Below are positions 43,060 to 52,404 of a stretch of 64,000 nt of DNA, piece by piece (position 1 is the first letter of the stretch; every line of letters starts with the position of its first letter). Both the position numbers and the translations under genes were made by a program. Under the pieces are notes generated by a model. It had not been told where the DNA came from, made no database searches, and worked only from the letters and a program-made list of their open reading frames with translations. Source of the DNA: Spongiibacter nanhainus (lineage in GTDB: Bacteria > Pseudomonadota > Gammaproteobacteria > Pseudomonadales > Spongiibacteraceae); contig NZ_CP066167.1 of the NCBI RefSeq assembly GCF_016132545.1, positions 1,019,001 to 1,083,000 on the forward strand. The letters are read 5' to 3'.

Positions 43060-44070
43060 TTAGGGCATTTTTAGCTCTCTGATAATATCAGTCCACATAC
43101 TGTCCGGAGCCGCGTACGGCGCATAGATCGCCAGTCTGTCTGCATAGCTGCCATATTTCGCTTTAAGTTTGCCGGCGATTTCATGGGGCTCACCTCGAGT
43201 ACAAAACGCATCTAGAAAATGGTCGTCCACATAAGTGCCCAGTTCGTCCCATTTACCTTCTTTGGAAAGCCGGTTCATCTTTGGTTGCAGATCTCCCAGG
43301 CCAACTGCTTCCATGGGCGGTGCATAGGCCGGTGTTGAGGCGTAAAAGCCCAGTAGTCCTTTCACGCTATTTTCTGCGGCGATGTATTGCTCTTCTGTTT
43401 CCCCGGTAATAATGATGGCGTTGACTTGTAGGGTGAAATCCGCGGCGCTGCGTCCTGATTTATCCAGCCCGCGCTGCACTGCTGGTAGGGCCCGGTCCTC
43501 TAGGAAGGGCATGCTGTTAAAGGGGTGTACTATTAGCCCATCGGCAACCTCGCCAGCGACTTCAGTCATTTTAGGGCCCAGCGCGCCCAGCATGATTGGT
43601 GGTATGCCGTAGTCATTGGGGCCGGGGTTAAACATCGGGGTCATAAGGGTGTGGCGATAGTACTTACCTTGAAAGTCCAGCCGACTGCCATGTTGCCAGC
43701 AATCAAAAAAGGCCTTCACGGCGAGGATATATTCCCGCATGCGTGCGGCGGGCGGATTGAAGTCGATGCCAAAGCGTTTCTCGATATGGGTCTTTATTTG
43801 CGAGCCTATGCCAAGGCTGAATTTGCCTTTGGAAAAGGTTTGCAGGTCCCAGGCTTGATAGGCGATGTGGGAGGGATTGCGGGGAAATGCCACAGCAATG
43901 CCGGTAGCGATATCCAACTGTGGGGCATGTTCCGAGGCAATTGCCAGCGGGAAGAAGGGGTCCCAACTGCCCTCCAGGGAGTACACACCATCGTAGCCTA
44001 TGGCCGCCAAGCGCTTGGCTTCTTCGGCGGCATCGGCCATCTTGGCGTAAAACGGACCATCGATTTTCAT
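43060..44070 (-). CDS. Luciferase-like F420-dependent oxidoreductase
   Basis: A 336-residue TIM-barrel protein of the LLM class, of the F420-dependent TIGR03617-type subgroup. It begins MKIDGPFYAKMADAAEEAKR then GYDGVYSLEG, has KGKFSLGIGSQIKTHIEKRF near residue 85 and GIPPIMLGALGPKMTEVAGE near 155, and ends with AIYAPYAAPDSMWTDIIREL. Such enzymes transfer hydride between F420 and a substrate. ATG at 44070 is preceded by AAGGTAAT; the open frame extends upstream to 44142 without support. It ends an operon with the DUF7064-like and PEP-synthase-like genes. Confidence 0.87.
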   Translation of the reverse strand: MKIDGPFYAKMADAAEEAKRLAAIGYDGVYSLEGSWDPFFPLAIASEHAPQLDIATGIAVAFPRNPSHIAYQAWDLQTFSKGKFSLGIGSQIKTHIEKRFGIDFNPPAARMREYILAVKAFFDCWQHGSRLDFQGKYYRHTLMTPMFNPGPNDYGIPPIMLGALGPKMTEVAGEVADGLIVHPFNSMPFLEDRALPAVQRGLDKSGRSAADFTLQVNAIIITGETEEQYIAAENSVKGLLGFYASTPAYAPPMEAVGLGDLQPKMNRLSKEGKWDELGTYVDDHFLDAFCTRGEPHEIAGKLKAKYGSYADRLAIYAPYAAPDSMWTDIIRELKMP

Positions 44071-44105
44071 GGTATTACCTTGTTGTTTGCTGGCGGAAGT
44101 TGGCT

Positions 44106-45104
44106 TTAGGCTGGGTCCACGTTGCGGTTGCACTCCAGCCAACCAATGGCCGGCGGTTGACCGTCAATAAGGCAGCGTACCAGGGAGCGGCGATACTCGG
44201 TGCGCTTGGGTGGTGTAAAGGTATGGGTGATATCGATCTCCATACCTGAGATAGTCTCCACCCGCCCGGTGATCTCTTTGCCGCTGGCACCGGTCAGTGT
44301 AAATGTGCCCGTCACCGCTTGGGTGGGGTCGTCGGCGTTGAGCTGGCAGTCAAATTGCACCTTTTCCAAGTGTTCCATCTCCTGCCCTTGGGCCTGAAAA
44401 TAACCCATCTGAATTTCCGGAAAATCGGGCAGGTTTACCACGGTGGATTGCAGGCTGAACCCCTCGGTGTTGATCACCATAAACTGCCACTCCATCTCCC
44501 AGGGCCGGGGGCCCCAGGAGTGATCGCGCTCACCGCGAACCTCAAGGTTGGAGCGCTTGCCGCCGATATCGACCTGCAAGCTGGCTGCGATCGGTTGCTC
44601 GTAGCGGTTGGTGCTGTAGCCCTGGGCGCTGTGATTTTCAACCGTACCGGCGCCCCGGGAGTGGGCTGGGCCTTGCGCTTGAAAGTCGAGGTCGACACTG
44701 ACTGGCAAGATATTGCCTCGGCGACCACCCGATAACACTCGGGCAAAGCCCGACACTGCCAGTGTGCCGCTTTGCAGTGTCTCCTTGGGGGTATAACTAA
44801 AGTTCAGCCCCCAGCCGCGGTAGCCGAAGACTTGCCCGTCTTCATTCAATACCAGGTCTGAGAAGGGCAGGCGGTTCTCTTCAATGACCAGCCATTCATC
44901 GCCATTGTAGAGATACAGCCAGAACAGAATGCGCTGCTGAACGGGATGCCAGCCTATGCGACAGTGGCCGGCGTTGTTACCGCCGGTGTCGTACCAGTCG
45001 AAAAAGTAAGATTCATTCCAGTCCTGATGGTCTTCGCTATAGGGATGTGGAAACTCATCCTCGAGGGCGATATCAAACTGGCAGAGGGTTTTTTCGTCAA
45101 GCAT
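44106..45104 (-). CDS. DUF7064/7065-like protein (CrtC/lipocalin-like fold)
   Basis: A 332-residue protein of a family related in pattern to CrtC-like hydratases and the paired-lipocalin tocopherol-cyclase group. Typical blocks are FPHPYSEDHQDWNESYFFDW at the start, EVRGERDHSWGPRPWEMEWQ near residue 195 and IGWLECNRNVDP at the end. DUF7064/7065 proteins occur in lipid- or steroid-catabolic and terpenoid gene sets of unknown biochemistry; the assignment is by eye. It is the middle gene of the operon (35 bp and 64 bp gaps). Its substrate is probably a hydrophobic molecule. Confidence 0.7.
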   Translation of the reverse strand: MLDEKTLCQFDIALEDEFPHPYSEDHQDWNESYFFDWYDTGGNNAGHCRIGWHPVQQRILFWLYLYNGDEWLVIEENRLPFSDLVLNEDGQVFGYRGWGLNFSYTPKETLQSGTLAVSGFARVLSGGRRGNILPVSVDLDFQAQGPAHSRGAGTVENHSAQGYSTNRYEQPIAASLQVDIGGKRSNLEVRGERDHSWGPRPWEMEWQFMVINTEGFSLQSTVVNLPDFPEIQMGYFQAQGQEMEHLEKVQFDCQLNADDPTQAVTGTFTLTGASGKEITGRVETISGMEIDITHTFTPPKRTEYRRSLVRCLIDGQPPAIGWLECNRNVDPA

Positions 45105-45168
45105 CGTTGTCAGCTCTTTTATTGATGTACGTGTGTATTGATGTACGTGATATCCAAAGGGGTCGGTG

Positions 45169-47568
45169 CTAGGGAAGTGTCACCACGCCGGTGTCGGCAT
45201 TGAGGTGGACTTTGTCGCCCGTCTTTATCCGTTGGGTGGCAACCCGAGTATTGACGATGGCGGGCAAGCCGTATTCCCGGGCGATGACCGCGCCGTGGGA
45301 TACTGAGCTGCCGACGTCGGTAATCAATCCAGAGATCATATTAAAGTAGGGTGTCCAGCCAACGTCGGTGATGGGCGCGACCAGGATTTCTCCGGGCTTT
45401 AGAGCAGCGGCTTCGGCGACAGTAAAGGCCACTCTGGCGGTGGCTTCGACGATGCCGGAGGAAACCGGTCGGCCCACAATGGCGCCGTCTTGGTGCTGAT
45501 TCCGCAAGCGAGTGTCAATCGGCACAGGCTTACCCACACAGATTTCCTCAAACTCCAGACGGTTCTGGAATTCCAGCGCTACACGTCTTGCCTTGGTTTT
45601 TTGCTGCCAGGTGGCGACGTCCGCCTTACCTTGGACAAAGGTCATCAGTTCATCGTGGGTGAAGAAGAATACTTGGTCGGCATCCTCTAACTTTCCTTCC
45701 CTTACCAACTGCTGTCCCAGTGCCCGATAGCAGCGCTTAAAGCGATTGGCGATATCCACCAGTAATGACTTGGTGGCCTCACGGCGGCGAATAGCATTAT
45801 GAGCTTTGGGTAAGATCCAGCGCAGCCCTCTGCTTAAGCTGCTTACATCTACCGCAGGGGGTCGTGTACTCTTGGCAGCACCACTGAGGCGGGCCGCGAC
45901 GGAGGCCTGCATTGTTGCGACAAGGCTTTCGGGATTGTCTGCCCAGCAGGGCTCGCGCATACACAGCTCTCGGTAGCCGCGATGACCGTGGCGCTCTAGA
46001 AACCCCTGGTAGGCGGAGCGAATCTCTGGTCTGGTGTTCAGTAAGCAGTCGATGGCATCGGTGGGGCTGGCATCGACAAACAATTGCGCCTCAGTGGGTG
46101 AGTCGGCAATCTGGTCGGTGATGGCGTCCAGTTGTTCCACCAGCACAGCGCTTTCTACGCCATTAGCTCCAGCCATTAACCGGGCAGCCTCGGCCTGTTG
46201 CGCCGGCGTGCTTTCCTGACCGCCGGAAATCATTGCCTGCAAAATATTGCTGGCAAAGCCTGAGGTGGTGGATGATTGTAAATGTACCGCGTTGGCTTCG
46301 GAGTAAAATGGCAGCTTGCTATCCAGGGCTGCAGCCAACTCATGACTTGTTCCTGAAACCGGCAACGAGAAAGTGCCGGCCTTTTGGGCGAATTTAGCGA
46401 TGGCGCTGTCGGCAGTTTGTAAGTAACGAAGTAGGCGCAGAGTACCCAGTAGTCGCCGTGGCCAGCTTTTTTTGGGCGGCTCTTTTAGCTCCTCGACCAA
46501 GCCGCCGCAGACACTGTAGCCCATCGACTTTGCATCGACTCCTAGCACAGTGGCGGCTGCAGCCAGTGAGCCACTGAGATTGATAAACAGCCTGCCGTGG
46601 CTCATAGCGATTTGAGTCCACTCGTCGTTGACTGAAGGGCGGCCTGCATAGCTGACGTGCATGTGCTGCATGCCGTTTTCTATACCGCGTCCAGTGGTCG
46701 AGAAGGTGAGGGGGCAGCTTGCGCCAGGCATCATTTCACCGACGTTGCAGCGGGTGACCACGTCGTCTGGCTTTATGGGGGTATCCAGCTCATTCAGATC
46801 CGAGCCAATGGTGGTGATGGGGCGGGCTTGTAGCCAAAAAATCTGGCCTCGCTGATCGATAGCCCATTCCAGGTCCAGGGGGTGGCCGGCTTTCGCCACA
46901 GCCTGCTGGGCCTGATTGCACAGCGTCTTGCACAGCGCTTCGCTGAGTATCGGCGTGTCGCCAATCAATTCTGAATAGACCAGCTGGCCGTCGCGATCAA
47001 ACTCGTAGTGGTCGGGGGTGGCTTCGCCGCTGACCAGGGCTTCTCCAAGCCCCTGTATCGCGTCAACCACAAGCCGGTCGTGGCGCCCGGAAACCGGGTC
47101 CACGGTGAACACGACGCCGGCCGCACTTGCCTCTACCATGGTTTGTACAAGCACATTCATCTGAATGGTGTGATCCAGGTTGGTACTGCGCTGTTGTTGC
47201 TGATAGGCGCTTGCCCGCTGACTGCTTAGGGACTCTACACAATGGTCGATGGCGCGATGCAATGCCTCCAGGCCCTCGACATTGAGGACGCTCTCGTACT
47301 GGCCCGCAAACGAAGTATTGGCGCCGTCCTCCCCGAGCGCTGAAGAGCGCACAGCGACCTTGCCGCTCCCTAATTGGCGGTAGCATTCTTCCAGGTTTAA
47401 GGGGTAGATCCCGCGCTCGGCATTTAAGATCACAAAACCATTGGGTACCGTGAGTCCCCATTGACTTAAACGCCGCAGGCCCTGGGCCTTACCGCCTAAG
47501 GTGTCGTCTGGTGTTGCTTCGTCGCCGCTGGCATTCAGCCATTGGATGCTTGACGCTGTGCTGAGCAT
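45169..47568 (-). CDS. PEP-synthase/rifampin-phosphotransferase-like enzyme
   Basis: A 799-residue protein with the pyruvate phosphate dikinase fold. The N-terminal ATP-grasp domain has LGGKAQGLRRLSQWGLTVPN, GKVAVRSSALGEDGANTSFA, QTMVEASAAGVVFTVDPVSG and LEWAIDQRGQIFWLQARPIT. The C-terminal mobile-histidine domain has ITDVGSSVSHGAVIAREYGL, with the phospho-accepting His in SSVSHG. Length and domain order (no PEP barrel) are like rifampin phosphotransferase (Rph) rather than PEP synthase. Its phosphate acceptor is unknown. The chosen ATG at 47568 has AAGG in front; the longer frame overlaps the TetR region. It is the first gene of the TetR-linked operon. Confidence 0.85.
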   Translation of the reverse strand: MLSTASSIQWLNASGDEATPDDTLGGKAQGLRRLSQWGLTVPNGFVILNAERGIYPLNLEECYRQLGSGKVAVRSSALGEDGANTSFAGQYESVLNVEGLEALHRAIDHCVESLSSQRASAYQQQQRSTNLDHTIQMNVLVQTMVEASAAGVVFTVDPVSGRHDRLVVDAIQGLGEALVSGEATPDHYEFDRDGQLVYSELIGDTPILSEALCKTLCNQAQQAVAKAGHPLDLEWAIDQRGQIFWLQARPITTIGSDLNELDTPIKPDDVVTRCNVGEMMPGASCPLTFSTTGRGIENGMQHMHVSYAGRPSVNDEWTQIAMSHGRLFINLSGSLAAAATVLGVDAKSMGYSVCGGLVEELKEPPKKSWPRRLLGTLRLLRYLQTADSAIAKFAQKAGTFSLPVSGTSHELAAALDSKLPFYSEANAVHLQSSTTSGFASNILQAMISGGQESTPAQQAEAARLMAGANGVESAVLVEQLDAITDQIADSPTEAQLFVDASPTDAIDCLLNTRPEIRSAYQGFLERHGHRGYRELCMREPCWADNPESLVATMQASVAARLSGAAKSTRPPAVDVSSLSRGLRWILPKAHNAIRRREATKSLLVDIANRFKRCYRALGQQLVREGKLEDADQVFFFTHDELMTFVQGKADVATWQQKTKARRVALEFQNRLEFEEICVGKPVPIDTRLRNQHQDGAIVGRPVSSGIVEATARVAFTVAEAAALKPGEILVAPITDVGWTPYFNMISGLITDVGSSVSHGAVIAREYGLPAIVNTRVATQRIKTGDKVHLNADTGVVTLP

Positions 47569-47678
47569 TGCCTTGATCTCGTCGCTGTATTTATTGCTGT
47601 TATAGGTGGGACGGGCCCACGCCCTAGCTGCCGTGTCGATATGGCGGTTGCCTGGCGGTTTCGGCTGCCACGGAAAAA

Positions 47679-47694
47679 CTATACGATCGTATAG
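47679..47694. promoter_or_regulatory. Perfect 16-bp palindrome, likely TetR operator
   Basis: CTATACGATCGTATAG reads the same on both strands. It lies between the divergent PEP-synthase-like gene (110 bp to its start) and the TetR gene (93 bp to its start). It is just the size and type of site that TetR dimers bind. Confidence 0.75.
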
Positions 47695-47787
47695 GATGTG
47701 GCATAATGTCAAGCTCTGTGTCGCAATTACCAGCGTTGGGGCACAGGCTAGGTCGGTGTCGGCAGTGGAGCTAAAAGAGGAGTTAGG

Positions 47788-48438
47788 GTGGATAAGGTTC
47801 CGGGTCTGAAGACAAATAAGCGGCGCGAAAAGGTGTTGGCAGCGGCGGCAAGCCTCTTCGGTCAGCAGGGCTTTGATGGCACGTCGTTCTCGATGGTGGC
47901 TAAAAAATCGGGAGAGCAAAAAACCTTTGTTCAATACCACTTTGAAAATAAAGAGGTCTTGTGGAAGGCTGCGGTGTCTTATGTTTGGCTGCAGCGAAAT
48001 ACCGCCTTGCCGCGCTACGTGGAAGATATGTCGCTACAGCGTCGTGACCCTGAAGATCGCGAGACTATGATTCGCGACCTTTGCCGCACTATTTTGCAAT
48101 TTACCTTTGAGCACCCCGAGTGGGTGAAAATTATGTTTCAGGAGTCCTCCACGCCGGGGCCGAGACTGGACTGGCTAATTCAAGAGTTTATCGGTACCGA
48201 CTTTATCGAAGGGAAGGCCATGATCGAGCTTGGGCAGCATCACGGTCTGCTGCCAGAGGTGAATGCGATGGATCTGTTACATATACTTTCTGGCGCACTG
48301 ATCTATTTGGTTAATGTGGCGCCCATCACCGAACGAGTGCTCGGCATCGACCCCAGCTCCTTGGCTTACCGGGAGCAGCACGTGGATAGCCTGGTGCAGA
48401 TCCTCTCCAAAGCCAGTCCCTCTCCGGCTAGTCAGTAA
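47788..48438 (+). CDS. TetR-family transcriptional regulator
   Basis: A 216-residue regulator. The N-terminal TetR helix-turn-helix (REKVLAAAASLFGQQGFDGT, SFSMVAKKSGEQKTFVQYHF) is followed by an all-helical ligand domain (about residues 70-210). It recalls the fatty-acid-responsive TetR groups only by its general size. The start is GTG at 47788, with AAGAGGAG before it. The gene is divergent from the PEP-synthase-like/DUF7064/LLM operon and a perfect palindrome lies between, so it is most likely the local repressor of that operon. Confidence 0.93.
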   Translation: MDKVPGLKTNKRREKVLAAAASLFGQQGFDGTSFSMVAKKSGEQKTFVQYHFENKEVLWKAAVSYVWLQRNTALPRYVEDMSLQRRDPEDRETMIRDLCRTILQFTFEHPEWVKIMFQESSTPGPRLDWLIQEFIGTDFIEGKAMIELGQHHGLLPEVNAMDLLHILSGALIYLVNVAPITERVLGIDPSSLAYREQHVDSLVQILSKASPSPASQ

Positions 48439-48943
48439 TTTGCCACTAATCAGCAAGTCACGGTATGTTCCGATCGTTCGATATCAATAACAACAACTTG
48501 GTGCATCCATTGACGCTGTATTGTCATATCTAAAGTCATTCTGTTCTGAGCTGGCTCGGTGCACCATACGTGTGGATGCTCGAATACTAGGTCAGTGCTA
48601 AAGCAATCTATTTCGACGTTGTCGGCACAGTCGAGAACAGGCAGCGTCGCGCTTGTATAATTTTAAAGTATGAATAAAAGCATTTTTTAGCACTGATTAT
48701 TTGATACAACCCAGTTTATTGACTAGTATGAATTTCAACTTGTAGGCACCGGCAATCGTTTGGTGCTGTAGGGCAAGTCTCTTTATATCGCCGCCTGCGT
48801 TTGCAGCGCGGTCATCACAAGGTGTTCGAGGCGGTAGCCTGCGACGCAGTTCGGTATGCGGTCAACCGTTAGTGCTGTTAATCAGTACAGTAAATAAATA
48901 ATAAGTGGATCGTCTCAGTTAATCGTTTTGCAAGGGGGAGAGT
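48439..48943. other. Intergenic region, no recognised feature
   Basis: The 505 bp between the TetR and porin genes show no gene. TTGATA ... TAGTATGAAT near 48700 could be promoter-like but is not convincing. Confidence 0.45.
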
Positions 48944-50050
48944 ATGAGACTTGGTATAGGTGGCAGGCTGAAATACCGCCTTTTCCTGGGGTGCGTAGCG
49001 CTCTGTTTACCGGGCATCAGCCTGGCGGGGGCGGAGCTGAGTGCCGGCGTATGGTGGGTGTATCAAAATGCCTCCGAAGGCGACGGTGACGGCGAGTTTG
49101 CCGATCCCGCGCTAATTATTTACGGCAGTGATGACGGTAGTCACGGGCCCTGGGGTTTTAGCGCAGAGATGCGTATAGGTACCGGCTCATTTTCCAACGC
49201 GGAAACCAATAATAGTGGCGATAATTTCACGCTGCATAAAGCCTGGATCAGCTACCAACTCGACGAAAATAATCAAGTTAAAGTCGGTAAGAGCCAGGTT
49301 CCCTTTGGTTGGAAAACCAGTAACTTTTGGCCCGGGGATATGCTGCAAGGTGGCTACGGCGACCAAATGGATGTTGGCCTAAAGCTGAGCGGTTCTGCCT
49401 CAAATTTTAGTTACGATGTTGCCTATTACACACAGGACGACTGGGGTAAAACCAGTACTGACACTGTAGACGACAACGGCCACTGGGGAAGCTCTGCAAA
49501 TGGTGCAGAAACCTACCGTAAAGGCGAGACTCTTGTGCTCAATGCCGATATGGAAGTCGCAGATGGCCATACCATCGGTGCATCCCTACAGGCCGGCAAG
49601 TTGGAAGATCTCGCGGCTTTTACGGCAAACGGCAAAGCCAGAGACGATGGAGACCATCAAGCGGCGGATCTGCACTATTACTACACGCAGGGTAATTTTA
49701 ACTTTAAGTATCGCTATATCGATGTGCAGCGCGACTTTAGCGATCTCGCTACCTGTGTAGCCGCGACGCTGTGTCCCGACGGTGAAATCGAAAATCAGCG
49801 TCACGCTATTCACTTGGACTACAAAATGAACAAGTGGCTGTACTACCTGGAGGCGACAACCGCCAGTTCAGACACTGACGGCAACAGTGCCGGCACAGTG
49901 AAGGCTTTTGCTCCGGGTGTTAGTTACCAGTATGGACCGGGCTGGCTGTATCTGGAATACCTCTGGCAAGATGGCTTTATCGACAGCTTTGGTGATGTCG
50001 GTGAAGGAGATTTTCGCGCAATGTATATCTCCTTTGATTTCTATTTCTAG
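48944..50050 (+). CDS. Outer-membrane porin
   Basis: A 368-residue barrel protein with a signal peptide (FLGCVALCLPGISLAGAELS) and the porin O/P-like pattern: LHKAWISYQLDENNQVKVGK, then FGWKTSNFWPGD, MDVGLKLSGSASNFSYDVAY and a terminal phenylalanine (SFDFYF). Two internal cysteines (CVAATLC) may form a loop disulfide. Porins with KVGKSQVPFGWK-type strands occur in phosphate- or organic-anion-selective porins, but selectivity cannot be assigned. It is 42 bp upstream of the BCCT transporter on the same strand, so the two may form an outer/inner uptake pair. Confidence 0.8.
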   Translation: MRLGIGGRLKYRLFLGCVALCLPGISLAGAELSAGVWWVYQNASEGDGDGEFADPALIIYGSDDGSHGPWGFSAEMRIGTGSFSNAETNNSGDNFTLHKAWISYQLDENNQVKVGKSQVPFGWKTSNFWPGDMLQGGYGDQMDVGLKLSGSASNFSYDVAYYTQDDWGKTSTDTVDDNGHWGSSANGAETYRKGETLVLNADMEVADGHTIGASLQAGKLEDLAAFTANGKARDDGDHQAADLHYYYTQGNFNFKYRYIDVQRDFSDLATCVAATLCPDGEIENQRHAIHLDYKMNKWLYYLEATTASSDTDGNSAGTVKAFAPGVSYQYGPGWLYLEYLWQDGFIDSFGDVGEGDFRAMYISFDFYF

Positions 50051-50092
50051 TCGTCACTCGCGCACTCTTCACTCGCGTAATAAAGGTTAATT

Positions 50093-51676
50093 ATGTCTTC
50101 TGATTACGACAAGTACAGTATCGAGAACACGGACTACGCAGTAGGACAGGATAATATTCAGAAATGGGGCTTTGATATCCACAACCCCGTTTTTGGTATT
50201 AGCGCAGGCCTGATTGTGTTGTTCCTTGTTGCAACGTTGGTCACTGATCCAGCAACGGCAAAGTCGACGCTCGACGGGCTCAAATGGGGCATCATATCAA
50301 CCTTTGATACCTTGTTTATGTGGGCGGGCAATATATTTGTCTTGTTCTGCTTGGCTCTTATTGTTTCGCCCTTCGGTAAAATCCGTTTGGGTGGCCCTAC
50401 AGCAGTGCCTGAGCATTCCCGGCTCTCCTGGTTGGCGATGCTGTTTGCTGCGGGTATGGGTATCGGGCTGATGTTTTGGGGCGTGGCCGAGCCGGTCGCG
50501 TACTTCACCGGCTGGTATGAAACACCGCTGGGTGTGGAACCTAATACACCAGAAGCTGCAAGTATGGCTATGGGCGCTACGATGTATCATTGGGGCTTAC
50601 ACCCCTGGGCGATCTACGGTGTTGTTGCTCTCTCCCTCGCATTTTTTGCCTATAACAAAGGCTTACCTCTGTCGATACGCTCCATTTTCTACCCCATATT
50701 GGGTGACCGTACCTGGGGTTGGGCGGGCCACATTATCGATATTCTCGCGGTGCTGGCTACCTTGTTTGGTCTGGCGACCTCGTTGGGCTTGGGGGCGCAG
50801 CAGGCCTCTGCAGGTATCGGCCACGTATTTAATATGGACAGTAGCATGGGCCTGCAGATTTTGGTGATAGCCGGTGTGACAGGGCTGGCGATTGTATCTG
50901 TGGTTCGCGGACTTGAGGGCGGTGTAAAGTTACTGAGTAACGTCAATATGCTGATCGCCTTTGTCCTATTGGCCTTTGTAATGTTGGTGGGCTTTGCCAT
51001 TTCTATGGGCAATATTCCCACGACGGTAGGGGCGTATGTAGAAAATATCGTCCCCCTCAGTAACCCTTACGGGCGTGAGGATGAGGCCTGGCTGCAAGGC
51101 TGGACGGTGTTCTACTGGGCGTGGTGGATCTCGTGGTCACCTTTTGTCGGCATGTTTATCGCACGCGTATCCGCTGGCCGAACAGTACGGGAATTTTTGA
51201 TTGCCGTTTTGATTGTACCAACCCTGGTAACCGTACTATGGATGTCGGTATACGGTGGCATTGCGATTGATCAGGTCGTACAAGGTATTGGTACCCTTGG
51301 CAAGGAAGGGTTGACTGAAGTGCCTTTGGCGATGTTCCAGATGTTTGATGCCCTGCCCATGAGCAAACTGCTGTCAGTGACTGCTGTTTTGCTGGTGCTG
51401 GTATTTTTTATCACCTCATCGGATTCTGGGTCGCTGGTTATAGATAGCATTACCGCTGGCGGAAAAATTGATGCACCTGTTCCCCAGCGGGTCTTCTGGG
51501 CCAGCATCGAGGGTTTGATCGCCATTGCGCTGCTGTGGATTGGCGGCACCGAGGCGATTGAAGCCATGCAGGCAGGGGCTATCTCAACCGGCTTGCCCTT
51601 TACCATTGTATTATTGCTGATGTGTGTGAGTCTGATAATGGGCTTCCGTACTGAGCCACACGACTATAAAAGCTAA
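50093..51676 (+). CDS. BCCT-family betaine/choline/carnitine-type transporter
   Basis: A 527-residue inner-membrane secondary transporter, normal length, with about twelve membrane segments. Signature blocks are GMGIGLMFWGVAEPVAYFTG (near 120), MYHWGLHPWAIYGVVALSLA and WTVFYWAWWISWSPFVGMFI followed by ARVSAGRTVREF (near 345). BCCT proteins carry zwitterionic trimethylammonium compounds (glycine betaine, choline, carnitine) or DMSP using Na+ or H+. The C-terminal tail is short, so strong osmosensing through a long tail is not evident. It likely works with the upstream porin. No betaine-metabolism gene lies beside it. Confidence 0.93.
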   Translation: MSSDYDKYSIENTDYAVGQDNIQKWGFDIHNPVFGISAGLIVLFLVATLVTDPATAKSTLDGLKWGIISTFDTLFMWAGNIFVLFCLALIVSPFGKIRLGGPTAVPEHSRLSWLAMLFAAGMGIGLMFWGVAEPVAYFTGWYETPLGVEPNTPEAASMAMGATMYHWGLHPWAIYGVVALSLAFFAYNKGLPLSIRSIFYPILGDRTWGWAGHIIDILAVLATLFGLATSLGLGAQQASAGIGHVFNMDSSMGLQILVIAGVTGLAIVSVVRGLEGGVKLLSNVNMLIAFVLLAFVMLVGFAISMGNIPTTVGAYVENIVPLSNPYGREDEAWLQGWTVFYWAWWISWSPFVGMFIARVSAGRTVREFLIAVLIVPTLVTVLWMSVYGGIAIDQVVQGIGTLGKEGLTEVPLAMFQMFDALPMSKLLSVTAVLLVLVFFITSSDSGSLVIDSITAGGKIDAPVPQRVFWASIEGLIAIALLWIGGTEAIEAMQAGAISTGLPFTIVLLLMCVSLIMGFRTEPHDYKS

Positions 51677-51689
51677 GCGTAGTGGCGAA

Positions 51690-52400
51690 CTAGCACCACA
51701 GTTCGCCAACGGTCACCGCTGGCGGATAGTGGTGGGCCAATTGCGCTTGCAGCAGCTCGGCAGTTGCCAGGGCGTCGATCATTGCATGGTGCAATTGGTA
51801 AACGGGGAGATTGTAGCGCTGCCGGCAGTCCGGCAGCCTGACTGACCCCAGCGGCTGATGTAACAGTTTGCCTAAAAGGCCCCGTCGTTGTTCCAGCACG
51901 CTTTGCTCTATTGCCATTGTGTCTATGACTGGAAATTGAATCCCTTCTTTAATGCGTCGCAGCAGCGCTTTTGTCAAAAACTCCCTTTCAATCGCTCGAT
52001 AATGCACCACCACGATTTTACCTGCCAGGGCATCGAGTACAGCATCCAATATGCTTTTCAGGTCGGGGGCTTGGTCGATATCTGAGTGAGTGATTTGATG
52101 AATAACCACTGAGTTGTCTGTTAGCGATCGGGCGGGATTAACAATCCAGTGCTTGGCCTGCCGGCAGTAAATTCGCTGTGTATCGAAGGGAATTAGACCG
52201 ATACTGACGATTTCATCCCGCTCGCTATTCAGCCCGGTTGTTTCAAAGTCCAGCGCCACCATAGGGACGTCGTTAATGGGAGTTTGGGGCTCGACTACGC
52301 CAGCCTGATAGAAATTTTTTAAATGGGCATTCTGGCTACTCTCCTGCAGCCGCTTGAACTGCGCGGGCCAATCGACGGTGCTTGCTCTGTTCGCTGCCAT
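51690..52400 (-). CDS. DnaQ-like 3'-5' exonuclease
   Basis: A 236-residue exonuclease of the DEDDh group (DNA polymerase III epsilon type). Motif Exo I is MVALDFETTGLNSERDEIVS (Asp and Glu), Exo II lies around VVIHQITHSDIDQ, and Exo III has the His-x4-Asp pair HHAMIDALATAE. I chose the ATG at 52400; the open frame reaches back to 52457 and would overlap the cNMP/CBS gene, whose stop is at 52405. The pair is adjacent in many proteobacteria next to a symporter, here a BCCT gene, which suggests control of transport or metabolism rather than replication. That is inference. Confidence 0.85.
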   Translation of the reverse strand: MAANRASTVDWPAQFKRLQESSQNAHLKNFYQAGVVEPQTPINDVPMVALDFETTGLNSERDEIVSIGLIPFDTQRIYCRQAKHWIVNPARSLTDNSVVIHQITHSDIDQAPDLKSILDAVLDALAGKIVVVHYRAIEREFLTKALLRRIKEGIQFPVIDTMAIEQSVLEQRRGLLGKLLHQPLGSVRLPDCRQRYNLPVYQLHHAMIDALATAELLQAQLAHHYPPAVTVGELWC

Positions 52401-52404
52401 GGCT

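Noticed and set aside
47569-47940. Longer start of the PEP-synthase-like gene
   Set aside because: The extra part overlaps the palindrome and TetR start, and has no ribosome site; family similarity begins near residue LNASGDEATPDDTLGGKAQG.
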